Source: Thiodiazotropha sp050305635
GTDB lineage: Bacteria > Pseudomonadota > Gammaproteobacteria > Chromatiales > Chromatiaceae
Assembly: GCA_050305635.1 (NCBI GenBank)
Contig: JBNLFS010000020.1
Span: 1-64,000, forward strand
Length of the DNA: 64,000 bases
Reading direction: 5' to 3'
Within the stretch, counting starts at the first letter, position 1. Each line of letters starts with the position of its first letter. A program made the position numbers and the translations under genes. The notes beneath the pieces are model-generated. The model searched no databases. It saw nothing but the letters and a program-made list of their open reading frames with translations, and was not told where the DNA came from. Below, piece by piece: positions 18,536 through 27,028 of this stretch.

Positions 18536-19444
18536 TCAGGAAGCGATGGGTTCAGCATTGCATGCCAGGTCGTCAAAATCACCTGCCACAGCTTCGACCT
18601 GCCGTTTCAGTTGGTGCTTTTGCGCATCACTGAGCTGTCGGACTATGCCGTAGATCATGTCGATCGTCACATCGCGATTGTGATCGAGACGCTGCTGGTA
18701 CAGGGGGGTGCGTAGTGCGCCCGGGTTGATCAACAGATCGGCGAGTTCACGCTGGAAAACCTCGGGATCATCGCGGTCATTCACGATCTCCCGCAGACGC
18801 GACTGCCAGCGCCGCCGTACCTCCAGACCTTCGAGGCCCAGGGGCTGGAACCGGCGACTCCAGACGACCAGGATCTTTTCCTGCCCCTCGTCCAGTTCGC
18901 CGAACCAGCGCTGCAATTCCTTGTCCATGCGTTCCCGGTAGTCATCGCGCAACGTCTCGTCACTGGTGGCCTCGAACTCCTCCAACCATTCGCGGTTGGT
19001 TGTCTCAAACCCGTCGAAGAGTTCTTTGATCTGGGTTTGATTCGCGGTGAGCAGGATATCGCCGATCGCCGGGCTGCCCTGCCGCAGGATGCCCGCCCAG
19101 GCCTGCTGGACGCGATCATTGAAGGTTTCCAGTTCGGCCCGGGTCAGGTCGTCGCTGCGGAAGCGTCTATCGACATCGCGAAACAGTTGCGCATAGCTGG
19201 CGACCTGGGTGCTGCAGTGCCAGTGCAGGAAATGCTCGACTCGTGCATCCAGCATACTGTCCTGGTCATCGGACAGTGGCATGTAAGATCCAAGGTATTC
19301 CGGCAACAGCCAGTCGAGGTTGTTGTAGGCCAGTTGGATACGACTGCAGGCCGATAGCAGCAGTGCCAGCAGGACTGCTTGGAAAATCCGAAACCGTGGG
19401 CTCGATCTGCTGTCGGTGACGACACGGAATGGGTTGTACTGCAT
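18536..19444 (-). CDS. DUF6279-family lipoprotein
   Basis: The 302-residue protein has a lipoprotein signal (LLALLLSACSRIQLAYNNLDWL, Cys about residue 33). The mature part is helical and acidic, with the family-typical early segment YNNLDWLLPEYL and repeated E/D/R-rich helices. It is predicted to be anchored to the outer or inner membrane facing the periplasm. Its function is unknown. It starts 19 bp after the stop of the upstream membrane protein gene, so the two are probably co-transcribed. Confidence 0.85.
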   Translation of the reverse strand: MQYNPFRVVTDSRSSPRFRIFQAVLLALLLSACSRIQLAYNNLDWLLPEYLGSYMPLSDDQDSMLDARVEHFLHWHCSTQVASYAQLFRDVDRRFRSDDLTRAELETFNDRVQQAWAGILRQGSPAIGDILLTANQTQIKELFDGFETTNREWLEEFEATSDETLRDDYRERMDKELQRWFGELDEGQEKILVVWSRRFQPLGLEGLEVRRRWQSRLREIVNDRDDPEVFQRELADLLINPGALRTPLYQQRLDHNRDVTIDMIYGIVRQLSDAQKHQLKRQVEAVAGDFDDLACNAEPIAS

Positions 19445-19463
19445 ATCGCCTGCCCGGAACGGG

Positions 19464-20114
19464 TTACTGAGAGGTCTTCAGCGACATGCGATAACCGGCC
19501 GCCGTGAGTATCCAGCCCGCCACCAGCGCCACCATGATCGCTTTCGTCTGACCAATAGCGAAGCCGCGGCTGCCCGTGGCCAGCATTTTCTCAGGATCCA
19601 GGGCAAAGGAGGGCATGCCGCCGAGGCCGCACAGGTTCCAGGCGACAATGGCGAAGCACAGGTAACCGGCGCCCTGCAGGTCCGCGCCGAGGCGTGCCTC
19701 AGACGGCAGGCTGGCCCGATGTCTGCCCCACAGCCAGAGGGTTGCCAGCACCAGAGCCAGGATCATGTAACCGCCGGTGCCGAAAAATACCGCGCTGGGC
19801 GCCCTACCGACGATTCCGGGAACCAGTATGGCCGACAGGGCGACCAGCAGTACGGTGAGGCCAAACAGCAGGCGTTTGCCCATAGCGGGTTCGCTGGCCA
19901 TGAACATGCCGGTGGCACAGACCGCCATGCCCAGTGGAAAACCGAAGGCGAAAGACAGAAAGGCCAGCCAGCCTGTCGCACCGTGACTGGCCAGATAAGC
20001 CCGGTCGCCCAGGCTCTTGAGTTCGTCCTGAATGAGGGTGCCAGCGATCACGCTGGCCAACACTATGACCAGCCCGACTGCGAAGACCCATTGTCCTTGA
20101 CGTTGAATGTGCAT
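19464..20114 (-). CDS. Multi-spanning membrane protein of unknown function
   Basis: The 216-residue protein has about six hydrophobic segments (beginning WVFAVGLVIVLASVIAGTLI at about 9-28, then WLAFLSFAFGFPLGMAVCATG, LTVLLVALSAILVPGIVG and others). ATG 20114 (MHIQRQGQW) was preferred to upstream starts because the first helix follows directly. I do not recognise a family. It lies just upstream of the DUF6279 lipoprotein gene on the same strand. Confidence 0.65.
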   Translation of the reverse strand: MHIQRQGQWVFAVGLVIVLASVIAGTLIQDELKSLGDRAYLASHGATGWLAFLSFAFGFPLGMAVCATGMFMASEPAMGKRLLFGLTVLLVALSAILVPGIVGRAPSAVFFGTGGYMILALVLATLWLWGRHRASLPSEARLGADLQGAGYLCFAIVAWNLCGLGGMPSFALDPEKMLATGSRGFAIGQTKAIMVALVAGWILTAAGYRMSLKTSQ

Positions 20115-20663
20115 GGCTGTGCCCCTAAACTGCGAATTTCCCGCAAGTATAACCGAATCGTGCGAAAAACTGATTCGCACGGTGACCGGCGCAGTGACAG
20201 GATGGTGGGGATCTCCAGGGCTATGGCCTGCCTACGCGGGCTGAGAATAGGCATTTCCCGGTAAGGGTTGGAATCGAACACGGAACTTACCGGAAAACAG
20301 GTGCTTAGCCGTCGCACTAACCAAGCTGCGGAGTTCGTGATGCGCGGTGTCCGCAGGGGGTCGATCAGCAGGGTGCTGTTGTAGTCCGGACGTGAAAGGC
20401 CTGGCGACCCTCTCGCCGGATTCGGCTTCGCGGAATCCGGTAAGTGCTGAAGCCCAAACCCGTGGATTCCTCTGTGCGGCATTCCGGTTACAGCCTGATA
20501 TCACACGGCCCACCACAGCTTGCGCCCTTCTCATTCTTTGACAACAATACCTGATACGCCACCGCGAAGCGGACGCCTGTTTCGAGGCCTTCCTTAACAA
20601 TCCGTGGTTCGCCATGCCCGATTTCTCGGGTGCCTTTCTCAAACAGCATTTCGGAGCACTGTC
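20115..20663. other. Divergent intergenic region with two inverted repeats
   Basis: It contains CCGGTAAG (20258-20265) paired with CTTACCGG (20286-20293), and a second hairpin CCGGATTC (20416-20423) with GAATCCGG (20433-20440). A weak tRNA-like stretch overlaps the first and was rejected. Promoters for the two divergent units should lie here; no specific site was identified. Confidence 0.45.
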
Positions 20664-21422
20664 ATGAATCGTCTTTCCCGCGCACTGCTGATCACCCTGT
20701 TCTGTGCGAGTTCCTGGGTGCTGGCTTCCGATCTCGCCAAGGAAAAACGCTGGGCCGAACAGATCGTGGATGCGCTGATCGACGGCGAGGCGGTGTGGCT
20801 CAACGATGGCAGGACCGATTACCTCGGTATCTATACCCAGGCCGAAGACGACAAGGGTCAGGCGGCGATCATCCTGCACGGTACCGGCGTGCACCCGGAT
20901 TGGCAACAGGTGGTGAAACCCCTGCGTGTCGAACTGCCCGGGCACGGCTGGCACACTTTGTCGATCCAGATGCCGGTACTGGCGAATGAGGCCGACTACA
21001 AGGAGTACGAGCCGCTCTACCCGGAAGTGAATCCACGAATCGATGCGGCCATTGCCTATCTGCATGAACAGGGCATCGAGCGTATCGTTCTCATCGCCCA
21101 CAGCCAGGGTGCCACCATGGGTGCCTATTACCTGCGCACCCACCCGGAAGGCTTCGCGGGTTTCGTGAGTATCGGCATGTCCGGCAATTTCGGCAGCGAT
21201 GTACAGGACGGGGTGCGTTCACTGGGCATGATGAATCTGCCGGTGCTCGATCTTTATGGCAGTGAGGATCTGGAGGGTGTCCTCAATAGCGTTGAGCAAC
21301 GCGCCCAGGCCGCAGGCAAGCTGGCGTTCACCCAGCGTCAGGTTGATGGCGCCAGCCACTTTTTCGACGGTAAAGAGGCCGAATTGGTCGAGATTGTCAG
21401 TGCCTGGCTCAACCGGCTCTGA
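20664..21422 (+). CDS. Exported alpha/beta-hydrolase-like protein (DUF3530 type)
   Basis: The 252-residue protein has an N-terminal signal peptide (LLITLFCASSWVLASD). The body has alpha/beta-hydrolase features: an early AAIILHGTGVHPDW strand-loop, a nucleophile-elbow-like VLIAHSQGATMGAYYL (GxSxG as HSQG, about residue 150), and a late Asp and His (LDLYGSEDLEG; GASHFFDG). It resembles the DUF3530 family of periplasmic proteins; its substrate is unknown. ATG 20664 has GGAG seven bases upstream and gives the clean signal peptide. Confidence 0.72.
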   Translation: MNRLSRALLITLFCASSWVLASDLAKEKRWAEQIVDALIDGEAVWLNDGRTDYLGIYTQAEDDKGQAAIILHGTGVHPDWQQVVKPLRVELPGHGWHTLSIQMPVLANEADYKEYEPLYPEVNPRIDAAIAYLHEQGIERIVLIAHSQGATMGAYYLRTHPEGFAGFVSIGMSGNFGSDVQDGVRSLGMMNLPVLDLYGSEDLEGVLNSVEQRAQAAGKLAFTQRQVDGASHFFDGKEAELVEIVSAWLNRL

Positions 21423-21477
21423 CGCAACAGGTGCGCGTCTGTTTCATTGCATTACCCGGTGAACGGCCCGATTACCG

Positions 21478-23739
21478 GTGTCAGAGTCCTATGGAAAACC
21501 TGCCGGGATATGTATGCGCCCGTCAGTAAGCACCGAACAAGGTGACGCAGGCAAAGTGGGGCAGGTGGTACAAGACTCGGGCGGACGAGGATCGGCGTTC
21601 GACGGCTTTAAGATCGGGGATTTGCTGGGTGGTGTTACCGCAGCGGCTGTTGCCTTGCCTCAGGCCATGGGACTTGGAGTCGCTCTGTTTCTCGCAATGG
21701 GTTTCGATGCTTCCACCGGTGCATTTGCCGGCTTGGTCGGTGCGGCATCCCTGTCACTGATCTCCGGCTTGGCGGGCGCGACCATTGGGATGATCAGTGC
21801 GCCTAATGGTCCTGTCACCATCTTTCTGTCGAGCTGTATGGCATCGGTGACAGTACTGGGCGTGCAGGATAGTGATCTGCTCCTGGTTCTCGCGCTTGTG
21901 ATTGGATTAACGGGAGTATTCCAGTTTCTGCTTGGCGTAATTGGAGGGGGGCAACTGGTTAAGTTTATCCCTTACCCGGTTGTTGCGGGGATTGTCAGTG
22001 GCGTGGGCGTTCTCATGGTCGTCTCACAGCTCAAGGCGCTTTCCGGCGTGGAAGCAGGGGGTTGGGGAGGTTGGTGGATCTCGATCCCGACGGTTACCGC
22101 ACTGCTGACATTCACCTCTAGCCTCATCGTAAGTCGGTATATGCCGAAATTCCCCGCAGTCCTGACCGGACTGGTTATCGGTGTGGTGGTGTTTCATCTG
22201 CTGATGCTGACTGCGCCGGGTCCAATACCTGAATCCTGGGTAGTAGGGTCCATCCCGGGTTTCAACTTCAGACACATCAGCACTGACACAATCTCGTTCA
22301 GCGGGTTGCCATGGGGATTTATCGTCATCTCGGCGTTGACCCTTGTGGTGATTGCTTCTGTCGATTGTCTTCTGACGGCTGTTGTCGCTGATGAACAAAC
22401 CGGTGAGCGGCACTCCGCCAACAGAGAATTGGCGGCGCAGGGCATCGGGCAGCTTGTGGCGGGTCTGCTCGGTGGGCTGAGTGGTGGCGGCACCAAAGGC
22501 GCCACGCTGGTTGCGATCAAATCCGGAGGGCGACGCTGGTCGGCGGTCATTACGAGCCTGACTTTTGTCCTGCTGATTCTGTTTCTCAGGCCGGCGGGAG
22601 AGTGGTTGCCTATCAGTGCACTTGCGGGCGTGGTCGTCTTCGTCGGTACAGGACTTGTCGAATGGAATATCGTGCGCTGGTTGCGCAGGGGAGAGACTCG
22701 TGTCGATGGGGTGGTTGCCTTGTTGGTGTTCTCAGCAACGTTGAGCTTTGATCTTATGATCGGTGTCGGCGTAGGGGTCGTCGGCGCAGTCCTGTTGTTC
22801 ATGCGTCTCCTGGTGTCTGCTCGGGTAGTACACGAATATTCAACGGGAAAGGAGCGTCATTCTCTTCTGCATCGCACCGAGGAGGAGAGCGCTTTACTGG
22901 ATCAATACGGTGATCGAATCGTTTATATCGAACTGCGGGGCAATCTTTTCTTTGGTACCGTGGACAGACTGTTCACGGCGTTGCTTCCCGATCTGAACCG
23001 GCCGGTCTGGATGGTGCTTAATATGCGGCGTGTTCAGTCCATGGATATCTCAGGCCTCAATCTGTTCAGGCAGATGATAAAAAGGCTGGATGCGCATGGC
23101 GGGCGCATGGTGTTTTCCAACGTAAGGAACAGTGTTGCCCGAAGCCGCAAGATGAGAAAGCTGATGCAGTGGCTGGGACCCGCAAAGAATTTACCGAGAG
23201 TCAAAACCTTCAAGAGTACGGATGGTGCATTGGAATTCGTTGAAAACGAATTGCTGAAGAGCCTGGGCTGTAAGCCGGCTTCGATGATGCACGAAATAGA
23301 GCTGACTGAGACGGAACTGTTTAAGCACTTGAGCCGGCAAACTCGTGAAGCTTTAAAGGCGCTCATGTATGCGGACTCAAAAAAGAGAAAAGAGGTGGTG
23401 TATGCCTACGGGGAGTTTGGCGATAAATTGTATTTTATCGAGAGTGGGCAGATTGAAATCAGGCTTCCGACCAGAATTTACCACTACAAACGTTTAGCGA
23501 AATTAGGACCGGGATCCTTCTTTGGTGAAGAGGCATTTTTAGACCCGGCTCCCAGGACGGCGACGGCGGTAGCGACGCGAGATGCCAAACTGTTGGTATT
23601 GAGCAGAAACAGCTTTGAATCACTGAATGAAGAGGGATTGAGAGACGCGCGCTGGGCGGTTTTGTGTAACGTGGCCAGATCCTTATCCCAACAGTTACGA
23701 TGGGCTCAGTCGGAGATGAAGCGACTGGAAAGACACTGA
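21478..23739 (+). CDS. SulP-family anion transporter fused to STAS and cyclic-nucleotide-binding domains
   Basis: The 753-residue protein has three parts. A SulP membrane domain (about 40-435) begins with the GDLLGGVTAAAVALPQAMGLG signature region and has many hydrophobic helices. A STAS domain (about 475-590) carries MRRVQSMDISGLNLF. A C-terminal cNMP-binding domain (about 620-745) contains GPGSFFGEEAFLDPAPRTATA, where FGE and R-TA form the phosphate-binding cassette. SulP proteins carry sulfate, bicarbonate or other anions; the substrate is not defined here. The cNMP domain suggests gating by cAMP or cGMP. GTG 21478 or ATG 21514 could be the start. It follows the hydrolase gene by 55 bp. 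Confidence 0.85.
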   Translation: MSESYGKPAGICMRPSVSTEQGDAGKVGQVVQDSGGRGSAFDGFKIGDLLGGVTAAAVALPQAMGLGVALFLAMGFDASTGAFAGLVGAASLSLISGLAGATIGMISAPNGPVTIFLSSCMASVTVLGVQDSDLLLVLALVIGLTGVFQFLLGVIGGGQLVKFIPYPVVAGIVSGVGVLMVVSQLKALSGVEAGGWGGWWISIPTVTALLTFTSSLIVSRYMPKFPAVLTGLVIGVVVFHLLMLTAPGPIPESWVVGSIPGFNFRHISTDTISFSGLPWGFIVISALTLVVIASVDCLLTAVVADEQTGERHSANRELAAQGIGQLVAGLLGGLSGGGTKGATLVAIKSGGRRWSAVITSLTFVLLILFLRPAGEWLPISALAGVVVFVGTGLVEWNIVRWLRRGETRVDGVVALLVFSATLSFDLMIGVGVGVVGAVLLFMRLLVSARVVHEYSTGKERHSLLHRTEEESALLDQYGDRIVYIELRGNLFFGTVDRLFTALLPDLNRPVWMVLNMRRVQSMDISGLNLFRQMIKRLDAHGGRMVFSNVRNSVARSRKMRKLMQWLGPAKNLPRVKTFKSTDGALEFVENELLKSLGCKPASMMHEIELTETELFKHLSRQTREALKALMYADSKKRKEVVYAYGEFGDKLYFIESGQIEIRLPTRIYHYKRLAKLGPGSFFGEEAFLDPAPRTATAVATRDAKLLVLSRNSFESLNEEGLRDARWAVLCNVARSLSQQLRWAQSEMKRLERH

Positions 23740-23768
23740 CAGCCTCGTTTGCCACCTGTCAAAACAAT

Positions 23769-24386
23769 ATGCCGCACCTATACTACGTTCACGATCCCAT
23801 GTGCAGTTGGTGTTGGGGGTTTCGCCCGCAATTGCAGATTCTGCTGGAAGGCCTTCCGAACAGCGTCAGCTACAGCCGACTGCTCGGAGGTCTGGCGCCG
23901 GATACCGACGAACCGATGCCGCAGGCGATGCGCGAGAGCCTGCAGGCGACCTGGCGCACAATACAGGAACGTGTGCCGGGCACCGAATTCAACTTTGAAT
24001 TTTGGCAACGCACGACACCGAGACGCGCAACCTATCCGGCCTGTCGCGCCGTCATCGCGGCTCGTGCTCTTTCCCCCGAAGCTGAGGAGCGAATGATTCT
24101 GGCCATTCAACATGCCTACTATCTCGAAGCACGGAATCCCTCGGATGAACAGGTGCTCGTTTCTCTGGCTGGAGCAATCGGTCTCGACGGGCAACGGTTC
24201 ACCCGTGAATTGAGGCGTTCCTCGGTTGAACAGGAACTGACAGCGGAGATCGGGCTCAGTCGCGCGATGGGCGTTCATAGCTTTCCCTCTCTCGTCCTGG
24301 AAGTAAGCGGTGCACGATGGACGCTGCCGGTTGATTATCTTTCGGCCGAGAACATGCTGGAGACGATCGCACGAATTCTGGACTGA
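23769..24386 (+). CDS. DsbA-family (FrnE-like) thioredoxin-fold protein
   Basis: The 205-residue protein opens MPHLYYVHDPMCSWCWGFRPQL, a DsbA/FrnE-type beginning with a CSWC redox motif (residues 12-15). The inserted helical domain follows, and a late cis-Pro loop (GVHSFPSLVLEV) completes the thioredoxin fold. No signal peptide is visible, so it should be cytoplasmic. Members act as oxidoreductases or, without the second Cys, as isomerases; both cysteines are present here. ATG 23769 starts 29 bp after the transporter stop, suggesting co-transcription. Confidence 0.82.
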   Translation: MPHLYYVHDPMCSWCWGFRPQLQILLEGLPNSVSYSRLLGGLAPDTDEPMPQAMRESLQATWRTIQERVPGTEFNFEFWQRTTPRRATYPACRAVIAARALSPEAEERMILAIQHAYYLEARNPSDEQVLVSLAGAIGLDGQRFTRELRRSSVEQELTAEIGLSRAMGVHSFPSLVLEVSGARWTLPVDYLSAENMLETIARILD

Positions 24387-24408
24387 GCCGGGCTGAGACG
24401 GACTGGCC

Positions 24409-24445
24409 GGCTGTTGAAATGCTATTCGGACGGTACGCTCCTGCG
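24409..24445. repeat. MITE-like element, left-end fragment
   Basis: GGCTGTTGAAATGCTATTCG followed by GACGGTACGCTCCTGCG matches the left end of the element at 13409 with a few substitutions. No right end was found nearby. It lies 20 bp after the DsbA-like gene. Confidence 0.55.
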
Positions 24446-24669
24446 ATGGATCGACCGATTCTGCAATGGGTTCCCTGTGCTTGAATACCTGGTCGGTGAT
24501 GCGCAATTATGCCTAAGCTTCTATAAGCGATATCAAGTCGCAGAGTAAAAATTAGCCGGTCTCAATCCCGGGTTGCCGACGCGTTTGCTATAGTTGACAT
24601 TTCAACCTATGTTTACGAAGTTGATTCAGAGGGTGTGCTGGTCGGATACGGAATCTCAGTCCGTTGGTA

Positions 24670-26940
24670 ATGTATTCCATGATGATTTCAAAAAACATAC
24701 ACAGTCGCCCGTCAAATCCGTTCGTCCAGACTGTCTCTTTGTTTGTGTTCATGATCCCTGTGTTCCTGTGTGACTGGGTTTGGGCCGATGTCGCGGTGGC
24801 CGATGAGTCGTACTCCAGACCCAAGATAGGTCTGGTGCTGAGTGGCGGCGGCGCGCGGGGTGCATCCCATATCGGCGTGCTCAAGGTGTTGGAAGCGCAC
24901 AGGATTCCCATCGATATCATTACCGGTACCAGCATGGGATCCATCGTGGGCGGTATGTATGCCTATGGCTATTCCGTTGAAGAGATCGAGCGATTACTCG
25001 CCGAGACCGATTGGGACAGGGTTTTTCGGGACGAAGCACCGCGGTTGGAGCGAAGCATACGTCGGAAACAGGATGACTATAACTTTCTGATCAAGCTCGA
25101 AGCGGGTATCAAAGAGGGACGATTCATCATTCCTAAAGGGTTGTTGCAGGGGCAGCAGTTATCCTTAAGGCTGAAGTCGCTCACTCTATCGGCAGCGACT
25201 GATTTCGATGCGCTACCCATCAGGTTTCGGGCTGTCGCTACGGATATCGAGTCGGGCGAGGCCGTTGCATTGCGGCAGGGTACGCTCTCGGACGCCATGC
25301 TGGCCAGTATGGCGATCCCGGGTGTGTTTGCCCCGGTTGAATGGCAGGACCGGTTGCTGGTCGATGGCGGAGTGGCGAACAATCTCCCCGTGCAACTGGC
25401 CCGAGATCTTGGCGCTGACATCATCATTGCGGTCGATCTGAGCAGTGAGATGCAGGCCAGAGACGGTTTGGGATCCCCCTTCAGCATCCTCAATCAGACA
25501 CTGGGATTTACCATCCAGAAAAATACCGACGAACAGCGTGCATTGCTGGCGCCCTCCGATATTTTGATCCAGCCCGATCTGAGCGGCTACTCATCGACCG
25601 ATTTTTGGCGGGCAGGCGAGATGATCGATCATGGCGCGTCCGCAGCCAGACTTCGCAACAGGCAGCTCAGCAGACTCTCCATCCCTGAACGCGAGTATTC
25701 AAGTTATCTTTCCAAACTCCGGGCACGTGAGGATCTATCTGTGCGGATCGATCAGATCAGTTTCGATAATCAAACGCCGCTGGACACCGACATACTGAAA
25801 GCCCATATCACCGCCAATGCGGGCGACGCATTGGATCTTCCGGGTCTGGAGGACGATTTCAACCAACTCTTCGGCATGAATATCTTCAAACGTATCGATT
25901 ATGATCTCTTGCCTGAGGAGGATGAGACCGAACTGTTGATTCATGCCGAAGAGAAGGATTGGGGCCCGCACTATCTGCGCTTTGGCCTGATGATGCAGAC
26001 CAATTTCGAGGAAGTGGGTCATTTCAATCTGGCCTCCAGCTATACCCTGAATCCGATCAACAGCATGGGTGGAGAGTGGCGTTCTGAGGTAGCCATCGGC
26101 CATGACCAGCGAGTCACCACCGAACTGTATCAACCGATTGACGATCGTCTGAGATACTATTTTCGCAGCGTATTGGGCTACTACAGGAACCATGTGGGTA
26201 TGTATGAATCAGGCCATCAGATTGCGGACTTGGAGGTGAGTTATTCGAGCCTGGGTTTGGCCGCGGGTCGACACTTCGGAAACTGGGGCACGCTTGAACT
26301 GGGCGCCTACACCGGTTCCGGTGACACCGGAACCTTTATTGGCGATATGTCCGCGCCCAGCCAGGACATCAAAATAGGCGCCTGGGTCGCGCGTTTTATG
26401 TATGACAATCTGGACAGTATCAATCTGCCCCGTTCCGGCTCGATTGCGAGTGTGGTATGGACGGCGCACAGGGATGAGCTGGGTGCGGATCGGGAGTACG
26501 ATAGCTACACGGTGGAAGGACTCAATGCAAACAGCTGGGGGAAAAACACGGTGATGTTGTGGGCGGGCATTGCCGGCGTCGCCAACAGTGATGAATCCGT
26601 CAACGATGCATTTTCAGTCGGTGGCCTGTTCAATCTCTCCGGTTACCACGAGTCGGAATTGTCGGGTCGCTATGCCGGCATCATGCGAGTGATCTACCTG
26701 CGGGAGATCGGAGACAGCCGTTCGATATTCAAGGTGCCGGTTTATCTTGGCGCATCTGTGGAAGCCGGAAATGTCTGGAACCGGCGACAGGATATCGGTG
26801 CCGATTCCCTGCGATACGCGGGCTCTGTCAATCTGGCGATCGACTCGCCCTTAGGCCCGATTTACCTGGCCCAAGGTTTCGCTGAGGGTGGGCGTTCGGA
26901 AACTTATCTCTACCTGGGACGGACTTTTTCATTCTTTTGA
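24670..26940 (+). CDS. Patatin-like phospholipase fused to Omp85-type barrel (type Vd / PlpD-like)
   Basis: The 756-residue protein has a signal peptide (VSLFVFMIPVFLCDWVWA). A patatin domain (about 50-310) follows, with oxyanion motif GGGARG, catalytic serine in GTSMG (about residue 88) and dyad aspartate in VDGGVANN. A POTRA-like segment (about 350-425) and a C-terminal 16-strand-type barrel (about 430-756), ending in aromatic ...YLYLGRTFSFF, complete it. The family places a lipase at or beyond the outer membrane. The start is uncertain: TTG 24664, ATG 24670 or ATG 24679 are all in frame. It stands alone, convergent with the GH13 gene. Confidence 0.88.
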   Translation: MYSMMISKNIHSRPSNPFVQTVSLFVFMIPVFLCDWVWADVAVADESYSRPKIGLVLSGGGARGASHIGVLKVLEAHRIPIDIITGTSMGSIVGGMYAYGYSVEEIERLLAETDWDRVFRDEAPRLERSIRRKQDDYNFLIKLEAGIKEGRFIIPKGLLQGQQLSLRLKSLTLSAATDFDALPIRFRAVATDIESGEAVALRQGTLSDAMLASMAIPGVFAPVEWQDRLLVDGGVANNLPVQLARDLGADIIIAVDLSSEMQARDGLGSPFSILNQTLGFTIQKNTDEQRALLAPSDILIQPDLSGYSSTDFWRAGEMIDHGASAARLRNRQLSRLSIPEREYSSYLSKLRAREDLSVRIDQISFDNQTPLDTDILKAHITANAGDALDLPGLEDDFNQLFGMNIFKRIDYDLLPEEDETELLIHAEEKDWGPHYLRFGLMMQTNFEEVGHFNLASSYTLNPINSMGGEWRSEVAIGHDQRVTTELYQPIDDRLRYYFRSVLGYYRNHVGMYESGHQIADLEVSYSSLGLAAGRHFGNWGTLELGAYTGSGDTGTFIGDMSAPSQDIKIGAWVARFMYDNLDSINLPRSGSIASVVWTAHRDELGADREYDSYTVEGLNANSWGKNTVMLWAGIAGVANSDESVNDAFSVGGLFNLSGYHESELSGRYAGIMRVIYLREIGDSRSIFKVPVYLGASVEAGNVWNRRQDIGADSLRYAGSVNLAIDSPLGPIYLAQGFAEGGRSETYLYLGRTFSFF

Positions 26941-27028
26941 ACGGTTATGAGACGCGGATTCGGGTGTCTTTGATAGCGGCATTCCTCAGGACACGCTCTG
27001 TCCTGGCAGGCGCACCCTGTGATGGGAT

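Noticed and set aside
20255..20345. tRNA-like stretch on the minus strand (TTCGATT loop, D-loop-like GGTTAG, anticodon-like loop)
   Set aside because: The T stem does not pair (only one of five positions fits), no acceptor stem closes, and the inverted CCGGTAAG/CTTACCGG repeat explains the structure better.
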